A DNA stretch of 64,000 nucleotides from NCBI RefSeq assembly GCF_002797415.1, contig NZ_KZ454944.1, forward strand, positions 209,745-273,744, given 5' to 3'. The first letter of the stretch is position 1. Each line of letters starts with the position of its first letter. The notes under the pieces were generated by a model. It saw only the letters and a list, made by a program, of their open reading frames with translations, was not told the DNA's origin and did no database searches. The position numbers and the translations under genes were made by a program. Source of the stretch: Bacillus alkalisoli (GTDB lineage: Bacteria; Bacillota; Bacilli; Bacillales; Bacillaceae_I). Positions 56,501 through 64,000 of this stretch are shown one piece after another.

Positions 56501-56778
56501 CATATAAAAATCCTAACCCACCATCAGAAGACGAGTTAAACGACATTGAGCTTGCTCGCTCGACAGATGAAGAAAAAGAAACGCAAATCCGTAACTTAAA
56601 TGAATTCCAAGCGCGCAATGCTGATGAAGTAGAAGAAGCGTTAAAGCGTCTAAAGCACACAGCAATTAGCGGCGGAAATATTTTCGAAGAGTTAATGGAA
56701 ACAGTAAAAGTCGCAAGCCTTGGACAAATCACAGGAGCACTTTACGAAGTAGGCGGACAGTATAGAAGGAATATGTAA
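53533..56778 (+). CDS. icmF: Fused isobutyryl-CoA mutase IcmF
   Basis: Adenosylcobalamin enzyme that interconverts isobutyryl-CoA and n-butyryl-CoA. 1081 residues in three parts. The B12-binding domain has the cobalt-ligand His22 in DGHDAS. The MeaI-like GTPase chaperone has its P-loop GTGGAGKSS at 205-213 and [12 protein letters not shown]. The mutase barrel runs from about residue 555, with [26 protein letters not shown] in place of the GPYxTMY of methylmalonyl-CoA mutase supports isobutyryl-CoA as substrate. SD GGGGAGGAAAAG overlaps the end of the TetR gene. Confidence 0.95.
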   Translation: MELYQPKHHIRFVTASSLFDGHDASINIMRRILQGSGAEVIHLGHNRSVEEIVNAAIQEDVQGIAISSYQGGHVEYFKYMYDLLKEKGASHIRIYGGGGGVIIPQEIKELHEYGIARIFSPEDGREHGLQGMINMMIKECDFLPAGKVTDEVENLSVDNHQAVARLISLAETQIAANTEVAATAQAVLSKVKEMQQNVPVLGITGTGGAGKSSLTDELIRRYLNEVPENKVAILSVDPTKQKTGGALLGDRIRMNAIFNPRVFMRSLATRGSRSELSLAIQDAIAVVKAAGFDLVIVETSGIGQGDAGITEICDISMYVMTSEFGAPSQLEKIDMIDYADLIVINKFERKGSEDAKRQVQKQYQRSHLAFEQELDEMPVFGTIASQFNDLGTNTLFAALLNKINEKTGSSYTSSLPVSKEVEKQNIIIPNDRRYYLREISDTVRNYHKTAGEQLEIARKLFQLDGAMEAAAAQQEIVSALQSIRSEYEEKLTKESKEILATWDEKREKYSGEQFVTKIRDKEIITKLTTKSLSGLNIPKVVLPKFVDYGEILRWVYKENVPGEFPYTAGVFPFKREGEDPKRQFAGEGTPERTNRRFHYLSKDDDAKRLSTAFDSVTLYGEDPAHRPDIYGKVGNSGVSICTLDDMKKLYDGFDLCAPSTSVSMTINGPAPIILAMFMNTAVDQQVKKKEEELGRMLSVEEYTEIRMYTLQTVRGTVQADILKEDQGQNTCIFSTEFALRMMGDIQQYFIENKVRNYYSVSISGYHIAEAGANPITQLAFTLSNGFTYVEYYLSRGMNIDDFAPNLSFFFSNGLDPEYTVIGRVARRIWATVMKNKYGANERSQKLKYHIQTSGRSLHAQEIDFNDIRTTLQALMALQDNCNSLHTNAYDEAITTPTEESVRRAMAIQMIITKEHGLTKNENPLQGSFIVEELTDLVEEMVLQEFERLNDRGGVLGSMETQYQRGKIQDESMYYEMKKHTGELPIIGVNTYKNPNPPSEDELNDIELARSTDEEKETQIRNLNEFQARNADEVEEALKRLKHTAISGGNIFEELMETVKVASLGQITGALYEVGGQYRRNM

Positions 56779-56789
56779 ATGAAATGAAT

Positions 56790-56842
56790 AGGCTTGTACA
56801 GATGTCGATTGTTATACGGCAATCTGTACAAGCCGTTTTTCA
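56790..56842 (+). terminator. Intrinsic terminator of the icmF operon
   Basis: Stem GGCTTGTACAGAT/ATCTGTACAAGCC with a 18-nt top, then GTTTTT. Confidence 0.85.
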
Positions 56843-56861
56843 TATTAAAAATGTGTATAAA

Positions 56862-57382
56862 GTTCAAAATGAGAAAAAATTGAGAAGGTAAATGAACTTG
56901 ATAGTGGTTATCAAGTTTAAAATGAAAAAGCTTGAGAAGGAAAATGAACTTGATTGAGGTTATCAAGTTCAAAGTGATAAAAGTTGAGAAGGAAAATGAA
57001 CTTGATAGTGGTTATCAAGTTCAAAATGAGAAAAATTTGAGAAGAAAATGAACTTGATTGAGATTATCAAGTTCAAAATGAAAAAAATTGAGAAGGAAAA
57101 TGAACTTGATAGAAGCTATCAAGATCAAAATGAAAAAGCTTGAGAAGGAAAATGAACTCGATAGTGGTTATGAAGTTCAACTACGATAAATTTTATTAGC
57201 CAGATGAACTTCAGCGGCTTTATGAGGTTCAACCACGATAATATTTATTAGCCAGATGAACTTCAGCGGCTTTATGAGGTTCAACCACGATAATATTTAT
57301 TAGCCAAATGAACTTCAGCGGCCTTATGAAGTTCAACTTTAAGTAAATTTTAAGGCAAGTTAAACTTCATTGGCTTTTTGTC
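56862..57382. repeat. 52-bp period hairpin array B3, ten units
   Basis: Units start at 56862, 56915, 56967, 57019, 57071, 57123, 57175, 57227, 57279 and 57331: one 53-bp step, then all 52. Each holds an inverted repeat such as TGAACTTGAT/ATCAAGTTCA around 7 nt. From the seventh unit the spacer sequence changes, yet the period and hairpin remain. Same family as B1. Confidence 0.9.
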
Positions 57383-57694
57383 ACAAACGCTTTCTTTCTA
57401 GCTATATTTCCTAGCCCTGAACGAGGATGGTTGGCTAGTGTGCTATTGTTATAGTATTATGGGGCAGGCACGGGGAAAGGACCGGAGAAACAATTTTTTC
57501 TAGAAACTTGATTTAATACTGGATTAAACAATTGGAATTTGTTTATAATGAATGGTATGGATTTTGTAGGGCTAGGCGACTGCCTATTTTATTGCGAAAC
57601 AACAAGGATTTGCAATAGGAGCTGTCGAAACTAGTACATCGAGATATACTTTTTACCAATTATTTTCTTTTACATATAGAAAGGGTGTGCAAAC
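57383..57694. other. rpoE upstream region
   Basis: Noncoding. A TATAAT box at 57544-57549 may be the -10 of rpoE but its -35 partner is poor. A single TGTCGAA at 57623-57629 resembles half of a Spo0A box. Nothing else can be supported. Confidence 0.3.
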
Positions 57695-58255
57695 ATGACA
57701 TTAGACCAATTAACGGTGGAAGATATAAAAGAAATGTCATTAATTGAAATCGCATTTATGCTTCTTAAAGATCGTGATGTAAAGCAAGCGGTGCCATTTC
57801 AAGATTTATTAAATGAAATGAAGGAACTTACTGGTTTTACGGATAAGGATCTACGCACAAATCTTTCCCAGTTTTACACGGATTTGAATATTGATGGTCG
57901 ATTCCTTTGTGTTGGGGAAAACCAATGGGGTCTACGTGCTTGGTATCCGTATGACCAAATTGAGGAAGAAACAACTCCTCAGGTGAAGGTGAAGAAGAAG
58001 AAAGCGAAGAAGTCTGATGGTGACGATTTAGATCTGGAAGAGTACGATGAGTTGGATGAAGAAGAATTAGAGTTCGACGACCTTGACGATTATGAAGAGG
58101 ACGAAGAAGAGATAATCGTGGACACTCCGGATTTAGATGAGGATTTAGATGACGATGAAGATGAGGATGAACTTGAGATTTTAGAAGATGAAGAGTTTGA
58201 CCTTGATGAAGAGGACGAAGAAGAACTAGAATTAGATGAGGAAGAAGAAGTTTAA
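57695..58255 (+). CDS. rpoE: RNA polymerase delta subunit
   Basis: Gram-positive-specific subunit that promotes recycling of RNA polymerase and selects promoters by initiating nucleotide. 186 residues. A folded N-terminal HARE-like domain (about 1-95, with VEDIKEMSLIEIAFMLLKDR and DLRTNLSQFYTDLNIDGRFLCVGENQWGLRAWYP split across it) is followed by a lysine patch KVKKKKAKK and a very acidic Asp/Glu tail (about 108-186). Start ATG with AAAGGGTG. Gene order rpoE-pyrG as in B. subtilis. Confidence 0.96.
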   Translation: MTLDQLTVEDIKEMSLIEIAFMLLKDRDVKQAVPFQDLLNEMKELTGFTDKDLRTNLSQFYTDLNIDGRFLCVGENQWGLRAWYPYDQIEEETTPQVKVKKKKAKKSDGDDLDLEEYDELDEEELEFDDLDDYEEDEEEIIVDTPDLDEDLDDDEDEDELEILEDEEFDLDEEDEEELELDEEEEV

Positions 58256-58353
58256 TTGGAGAGTTTTCAAAAACCTCCTTGACTTTTTTGCTATAGCTAG
58301 GTAGAATCTTTTTTGGGCTCCTTAAAAAAGGACTAACTTTAAACGTATAAAAT

Positions 58354-58398
58354 ATACGCTCCCCTACACTTAAGTAGGCGGAGCGTTTTTGTTTTTTT
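58354..58398 (+). terminator. Intrinsic terminator of rpoE
   Basis: Stem ACGCTCC/GGAGCGT with an inner CCTAC/GTAGG, then T5 and a further T-rich tail. Confidence 0.8.
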
Positions 58399-58443
58399 AT
58401 AAAGATTTGTTAAAAGGTATTTACTGTTTTTAAATACTAATTA

Positions 58444-58572
58444 GCTGTTTATTGTAGTGCAAGCTATAGACTCCTGCGGGAGAAGCGGGAAACGGGAGAC
58501 CCCACAGGCGCTTGCGCCGAGGAGGCTCCCGGCCCGCCCGCGGAAAGCGGAAGCTTGCACGGAAATCAACAG
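58444..58572. repeat. GC-rich palindromic element, copy R12
   Basis: Left arm partly decayed (CTGTTTATTGTAGTGCAAGC) against right arm GCTTGCACGGAAATCAACAG. Core GACTCCTGCGGGAGAAGCGGG ... GCTTGCGCCGAGGAGGCTCC ... CGCCCGCGGAAAGCG. Lies between rpoE and pyrG. No GGGC-type attenuator leader of pyrG could be identified between this copy and the gene. Confidence 0.8.
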
Positions 58573-58740
58573 CGGTGTTTAACAAAGACTTTTATTAAAT
58601 GAGTTTGGCGTTAATAAAACAATAGTATTTCAACAGCATTTTTAACGAATGCTAAACATGTTGAATAGCCTCTCCAAAAATTATATAAAAACTATTTTAC
58701 ATACACGAAACAGTATGTGCACGAAAAAATTATCCATTAG

Positions 58741-60363
<1,623 letters not shown>

Positions 60364-60381
60364 GATTATAAAGCGAAGGAA

Positions 60382-60418
60382 AACCAGTCATCTTAAAAGG
60401 TGATTGGTTTTTTTTGTA
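60382..60418 (+). terminator. Intrinsic terminator of pyrG
   Basis: ACCAGTCATC pairs with GGTGATTGGT (two G-U) around TTAAAA, then a run of eight T. Confidence 0.8.
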
Positions 60419-60425
60419 TATTTTG

Positions 60426-60736
60426 AAAAAAAAAATAACAAAAAACCGCACATGTGCAGTTGTGTAATCTTCAAATATTAGTTATGGAATACGGATGAAA
60501 GAAGGCGTATTAGTAGAAGTGACAATAAAAGGTAAATTCTTTATCTAAAAAGCAATTTTTTATAAAAAAATAACAAAAAACCGCACATGTGCGGTTGTGT
60601 AATTTTCAAATATTTGTTATGGAGTACGGATGAAAGAAGGCGTATTAGTAGAAGCTGTAATAAAAGGTAATTTCTTTATCTAAAAAGCAATTTTTTATAA
60701 AAAAACAACAAAAAACCGCACATGTGCGGTTGACAA
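60426..60736. repeat. 135-bp tandem repeat with ACCGCACATGTGCGGT palindrome
   Basis: Three copies of the palindrome lie at 60445, 60580 and 60715, exactly 135 bp apart: two full units and one partial unit. Each full unit carries a small frame from ATG at 60494 and at 60628 or so (MKEGVLVEVTIKGKFFI and MKEGVLVEAVIKGNFFI). Most differences between the frames change residues, so they look like decayed copies of a gene end and not like active genes. Confidence 0.75.
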
Positions 60737-60760
60737 TGCCTCTTAACTATAGTGTATAAA

Positions 60761-60860
60761 AGCCGGTAAAGTGTAACTTCCGCCGATAAAAGTCGAATTT
60801 TCGCCGATAAACTATGCAAATTCGCCGATAAAACCCAAAATATCGCCGATAAACCATTTA
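60761..60860. repeat. 21-bp period array A6 (CGCCGATAAA type)
   Basis: Cores at 60781, 60802, 60823 and 60844 are exactly 21 bp apart, with a weaker unit at 60761. Same core family as A2, A3 and A5. Confidence 0.8.
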
Positions 60861-60939
60861 ACACCAACCTCCATATAAAAAAACCTACACTTCATCCCCT
60901 AAAATCTATTAAACAGCTTCATCTCCCCCAAAATACAAC

Positions 60940-60980
60940 ACAAAAAAGCAAACCTACCCTAAAACGGCAAGTTTGCTTCA
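60940..60980 (-). terminator. Intrinsic terminator of ywjG
   Basis: On the minus strand AAGCAAACTTGCC pairs with GGTAGGTTTGCTT, followed by T6. Confidence 0.75.
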
Positions 60981-60994
60981 TTTAAACAAACAAA

Positions 60995-61525
60995 TTACTC
61001 CTCTTCCAACTCCCGCACTATCTCCCGGACCGTAAACGCTAGCCCATGATAAGCAAAAAGCGCCACTAAGCTACTCGGATAACCAAACCTCGAGCCATCC
61101 TCATCCGGAATAAGCCCTTGATACAACTGCAAATCTATATGGATGTCCACCAAATCTGTCAACGACTCACCATCCACACGCTTCGGAACCGTCGATATCC
61201 CAACCGCTCCAATCCCACGATCCTGCAACTGTTTAGCCAACTCCACAGCCGCCACATCCGTACTAGACCTACTAACAATCAATACACGATCAACATCCTT
61301 TAAAGCAGTAACAGCCTCCAACTCTCTAGCCCCAATCAACGGCTCCGCACCGTAAACAGCCTCCGCTACTACCGCTTTCATCTCTGCAAACCCAGCAACA
61401 TATACATGCCCATCCCCGACAACTGCCTGGGCTAACACACGCGCACCATCTTCAAGGCCAAACTCTTCGTCACTGGCAATTTTTTTAAACACGCCAGAAA
61501 GCTGTGTCATAAATATCTTCAACAT
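60995..61525 (-). CDS. ywjG: DUF2529 protein YwjG (SIS-like)
   Basis: 176 residues. Sugar-isomerase-like fold is suggested by VARVLAQ-type start, GHVYVAGFAEMKAVVAEA, DRVLIVSRSSTDVAAVELAKQL (about 105-126) and IGAVGISTVPK. The start is the ATG at 61525 because GGAGTG lies 8 bases upstream. Matches YwjG of B. subtilis in length and in its place between pyrG and spo0F. Function unknown. Confidence 0.85.
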   Translation of the reverse strand: MLKIFMTQLSGVFKKIASDEEFGLEDGARVLAQAVVGDGHVYVAGFAEMKAVVAEAVYGAEPLIGARELEAVTALKDVDRVLIVSRSSTDVAAVELAKQLQDRGIGAVGISTVPKRVDGESLTDLVDIHIDLQLYQGLIPDEDGSRFGYPSSLVALFAYHGLAFTVREIVRELEEE

Positions 61526-61669
61526 AAAAAGTACACTCCATTTCCGAATAAACACTTCACTCCAAAATATATCAAATGGTCATAAAATAGCAAATTTCAC
61601 GTAAGAGAGTGCCTTTCATAATATATGACTACAAAACGAATACGAACTATAAATTAATATTATCCAAAA

Positions 61670-61710
61670 GGTTCGTTTTTCAATAAACGAAACGCTTATG
61701 AAATTAATAA
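61670..61710. repeat. Fragment of the MITE-like element, M4
   Basis: GGTTCGTTTTTCAATAAACG and AAACGCTTATGAAATT match one end of M1 (9330-9365). It lies between the divergent ywjG and spo0F genes. Confidence 0.5.
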
Positions 61711-61744
61711 AAAATAATAAATAATGTAATATTAATGAAAATAA

Positions 61745-61774
61745 GAAGGAAATGAGTACCAATTGGTAGAATAT
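61745..61774 (+). promoter_or_regulatory. spo0F: Sigma-H promoter of spo0F
   Basis: GAAGGAAAT at 61745-61753, 12 bp, GTAGAATAT at 61766-61774: a full match to RNAGGAWWW-N12-RNNGAATWW. spo0F is a known sigma-H gene in B. subtilis. The leader to the start codon is about 145 nt. Confidence 0.75.
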
Positions 61775-61922
61775 AGAGGTAGATGGCGCTATATCTTGTA
61801 ATGCGACGAGACATGTGTGAAAATGAGACGTCCGTATAAGCTAAAATGCCCATGTAGAGTAGTGAATTCAGCAACATAGAAAACTTTGTTACTTAAATAC
61901 TCGAAGAATTTGAGGTGTGTTA

Positions 61923-62297
61923 ATGGTGAGTCAAAGGAAATTACTAATCGTTGATGACCAATTCGGAATCCGAATCTTGCTAAACGAAGTATTCAGTAAA
62001 GAAGGTTATCAAACATTCCAAGCAGCAAATGGTTACCAAGCATTAGACATTGTCGAAAAGCATTCACCTGATTTAGTTTTACTAGACATGAAAATTCCTG
62101 GCATGGATGGCATTGAAATTTTAAAACGACTAAAAGCGATTAACAAAGACATTCAAGTAATTATCATGACCGCATACGGCGAACTCGATATGATCCAAGA
62201 ATCAAAGGATCTAGGCGCAATCACGCATTTCGCCAAACCATTCGATATCGATGAAATTCGTGAAGCTGTCCGCAAATATATGCCTCAATCCGTTTAA
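61923..62297 (+). CDS. spo0F: Sporulation phosphorelay response regulator Spo0F
   Basis: Takes phosphate from sensor kinases and passes it to Spo0B, leading to Spo0A activation. 124 residues, single receiver domain without output. Acidic pocket Asp11-Asp12, phosphorylated Asp55 in [10 protein letters not shown], Thr83 in MTAYGE and Lys105 in FAKPF. Start taken at ATG 61923 after GAGGTG, giving the usual length. GTG 61917 and GTG 61926 are alternatives. Gene order with ywjG and fbaA is as in B. subtilis. Confidence 0.97.
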   Translation: MVSQRKLLIVDDQFGIRILLNEVFSKEGYQTFQAANGYQALDIVEKHSPDLVLLDMKIPGMDGIEILKRLKAINKDIQVIIMTAYGELDMIQESKDLGAITHFAKPFDIDEIREAVRKYMPQSV

Positions 62298-62309
62298 GGC
62301 ATGTCCCAA

Positions 62310-62378
62310 AAAGCAACCATATTTAGTGCTAGATCCTACTAACCAGCATCTAGTTCTACGTCTGGTTGTTTTTTCTTT
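62310..62378 (+). terminator. Terminator of spo0F
   Basis: AACCAG pairs with CTGGTT before T6. A larger fold CAACCA ... CTAGAT/ATCTAG ... TGGTTG is also possible. Confidence 0.7.
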
Positions 62379-62492
62379 TGAGAAAATTAGCCACCCGGCC
62401 ATATGTAGGCTACATCCCACACCCTACCATTATTTACCCTTCTTCCCATCCTATTAAACCCCAATTGTGTCTGAAAATTTAAACATTCCAAC

Positions 62493-62506
62493 TGTTACCG
62501 CTTACA
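62493..62506. promoter_or_regulatory. Perfect cre-type site upstream of fbaA
   Basis: On the minus strand TGTAAGCGGTAACA matches all 14 positions of TGWAANCGNTNWCA. It lies 227 bp before fbaA, upstream of a weak TTGCTC-N18-TATGCT promoter (62530-62559). The rest of the spo0F-fbaA gap holds only a small TGCCTG/CAGGCA hairpin near 62672-62698. Confidence 0.5.
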
Positions 62507-62719
62507 CTTTAAATTACTGATTTTCTTTGTTGCTCATTCGTTTTGAAGTTTGGTATGCTAAGTAATGGATAACTATTCCGACAAATATTAGCTCGCTCAT
62601 ACATAGCGACATTTTGAATTGGTCAACATAGAATGAAGCTTATATTTTAGGATAGGAAGCGAAAAACACCTGCCTGAAGTTTTACAACATGCAGGCAAAA
62701 TTGCAAAGGAGGATTTACC

Positions 62720-63577
62720 ATGCCTTTAGTTTCAATGACAGAAATGCTAAAAAAAGCTAATGCAGAAGGCTATGCAGTAGGTCAATTTAATTTAAACAAC
62801 TTAGAGTTCACGCAAGCGATTTTACAAGCTGCACAAGAAGAGAACTCTCCAGTAATTCTAGGAGTTTCTGAAGGTGCTGCTCGTTACATGGGTGGATTCA
62901 AAACAGTTGTAGCAATGGTTAAAGCATTAATGGAAGAGTACAACGTAACAGTTCCAGTTGCGATTCACTTAGACCACGGTTCAAGCTTCGAATCTTGTGC
63001 AAAAGCAATTCATGCAGGTTTCACATCTGTTATGATCGACGCTTCTCACCACCCATTCGAAGAAAACATCGAAACAACTAAAAAAGTAGTAGAACTTGCA
63101 CACTTCCACGGAGTTTCTGTTGAAGCAGAACTTGGTGTAGTTGGTGGACAAGAAGACGATGTAATCGCAGAAGGCGTAATCTACGCTGACCCTAACGAGT
63201 GTGAAGAATTAGTTAAACGCACAGGTATCGACTGCCTAGCTCCAGCGTTAGGATCTGTTCACGGTCCCTACAAAGGTGAGCCAAACTTAGGATTCAAAGA
63301 AATGGAAGAAATCAACAACCGCGCGGGTGTACCTCTAGTACTTCACGGCGGAACTGGTATCCCAACTCATGATATCCAAAAATCGATTTCTTTCGGAACA
63401 GCAAAAATCAACGTAAACACAGAAAACCAAATCGCATCTGCAAAAGCAGTTCGTGAAGTTCTTGCAACAAAAACGGAAGAATATGATCCACGTAAATATT
63501 TAGGCCCAGCTCGCGACGCAATCAAAGAAACAGTAAAAGGTAAAATGCGCGAATTCGGCTCTGCAAACAAAGCTTAA
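62720..63577 (+). CDS. fbaA: Class II fructose-bisphosphate aldolase
   Basis: Zinc-dependent cleavage of fructose 1,6-bisphosphate in glycolysis, reverse in gluconeogenesis. 285 residues. [14 protein letters not shown] near residue 21, [11 protein letters not shown] (81-91) with the catalytic Asp85 and zinc ligand His86, [32 protein letters not shown] (split over about 155-187) and [12 protein letters not shown] (about 202) with further zinc and phosphate-binding residues. SD AAAGGAGG. Confidence 0.97.
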   Translation: MPLVSMTEMLKKANAEGYAVGQFNLNNLEFTQAILQAAQEENSPVILGVSEGAARYMGGFKTVVAMVKALMEEYNVTVPVAIHLDHGSSFESCAKAIHAGFTSVMIDASHHPFEENIETTKKVVELAHFHGVSVEAELGVVGGQEDDVIAEGVIYADPNECEELVKRTGIDCLAPALGSVHGPYKGEPNLGFKEMEEINNRAGVPLVLHGGTGIPTHDIQKSISFGTAKINVNTENQIASAKAVREVLATKTEEYDPRKYLGPARDAIKETVKGKMREFGSANKA

Positions 63578-63590
63578 GGAATCCAAAATA

Positions 63591-63613
63591 TGACAGGTGC
63601 CTGGCACCTGTCA
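63591..63613. repeat. Extended GTGCCTGGCAC palindrome after fbaA
   Basis: TGACAGGTGCC-T-GGCACCTGTCA is a perfect 23-bp palindrome, the longest version of the family in the window, immediately behind the fbaA stop. Confidence 0.7.
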
Positions 63614-63663
63614 TCATTTTGAAACATTTCATTTCAACAAACAAACTCAAACAACAACGCAAC

Positions 63664-63713
63664 GAAAAAGCAAAACTACTTTCCTTCAACAAAAGTAGTT
63701 TTGCTTTTTTTCT
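63664..63713 (+). terminator. Intrinsic terminator of fbaA
   Basis: Stem AAAAGCAAAACTACTTT/AAAGTAGTTTTGCTTTT, followed by T6. Confidence 0.9.
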
Positions 63714-63804
63714 TTAGGGAAATCAAAAAGTGTATGGTAAAATAACAAATACCCGTAGTGCAAACTATTAATGTAAACGGATACATAAAGGAGTGTTTTT
63801 AAAA

Positions 63805-64000
63805 ATGAAATTTTTCATTGATACTGCCAACTTAGAAGAAATAAAAGCAGCACATAAACTAGGCCTACTTTCAGGCGTTACAACAAATCCAAGCTTAGTC
63901 GTAAAAGAACAAGGCGTAACATTTGAAGACCGTCTTCGCGAAATTACAGAAATCGTAAAAGGTTCCGTCAGTGCAGAAGTAATCGCACTTGATGCAGAGG
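63805..64000 (+). CDS. tal: Transaldolase (TalC/FSA type), partial
   Basis: The first 65 codons of a small transaldolase: [20 protein letters not shown] and [12 protein letters not shown] are the family start, with the TTNPS loop at about residues 27-31. The enzyme moves dihydroxyacetone units in the non-oxidative pentose phosphate pathway. SD AAAGGAGTG. The catalytic lysine lies outside the window. Order fbaA-tal (ywjH) is as in B. subtilis. Confidence 0.92.
   Translation, partial: MKFFIDTANLEEIKAAHKLGLLSGVTTNPSLVVKEQGVTFEDRLREITEIVKGSVSAEVIALDAE

Noticed and set aside
56742-56972. 76-codon minus-strand frame behind icmF
   Set aside because: It runs through the icmF terminator and the first 52-bp units. 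Its composition reflects the repeats.

Overview
The window comes from the chromosome of a low-GC, endospore-forming Gram-positive bacterium of the Bacillaceae. The grounds are its sporulation genes (spo0F, rsfA, gerQ), strong GGAGG-type ribosome binding sites, and a gene order that closely follows the B. subtilis ywd-ywf-ywg-ywh-ywi-ywj block: ung, ywdI, ywdK, gerQ, hemQ, pta, lipL, rsfA, ywfO, ywgA, ywhB, ywhD, pbpG, speE, speB, ywiB, argS, uvsE, cls, fadF, rpoE, pyrG, ywjG, spo0F, fbaA, tal. It is not B. subtilis itself. It carries a NaChBac-type sodium channel, a fused isobutyryl-CoA mutase and many repeat families. I cannot name a species.

Layout. 1-8.9 kb: partial short-chain fatty acid permease, BCCT osmolyte transporter, nitroreductase, SRPBCC protein, a two-gene GGDEF unit, htpX and a DUF1836 protein. 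9.4-14.2 kb: gnd and zwf (oxidative pentose phosphate pathway) with a cyclase-family hydrolase and a membrane protein between them. 14.5-24.5 kb: ung, a sodium channel next to a chemoreceptor, a ywd-like cluster interrupted by the pxpBAC 5-oxoprolinase operon, gerQ and hemQ. 25-29.4 kb: pta with a CcpA-type leader, a MASE3-PAS-PP2C phosphatase and lipL. 29.7-42 kb: rsfA, ywfO, ywgA, ywhB, ywhD, a candidate small RNA, pbpG, speE-speB and ywiB-argS. 42.7-45.2 kb: a XapX protein, uvsE and cls. 45.6-56.8 kb: fadF, thiolase, 3-hydroxyacyl-CoA dehydrogenase, two acyl-CoA dehydrogenases, a TetR regulator and icmF. This cluster can be read as a route from isobutyryl-CoA through butyryl-CoA to acetyl-CoA. 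57.7-64 kb: rpoE, pyrG, ywjG, spo0F, fbaA and partial tal.

The most unusual content is between the genes. Six intergenic regions hold degenerate tandem arrays with a 21-bp period (some units 20 bp), in at least four different sequences. Three more hold arrays with a 52-bp period. Both periods are whole numbers of DNA helical turns (2 and 5). There are also twelve copies or fragments of a GC-rich, roughly 130-bp palindromic element whose arms differ between copies but stay complementary within a copy. Other families are three full copies and one fragment of a 135-140 bp MITE-like element near gene starts, TTAGTGG/CCACTAA heptamer arrays that end at ribosome binding sites, seven GTGCCAGGCAC palindromes, and a 135-bp tandem duplication with a small reading frame. 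No transposase, prophage, rRNA, tRNA or CRISPR array was seen.
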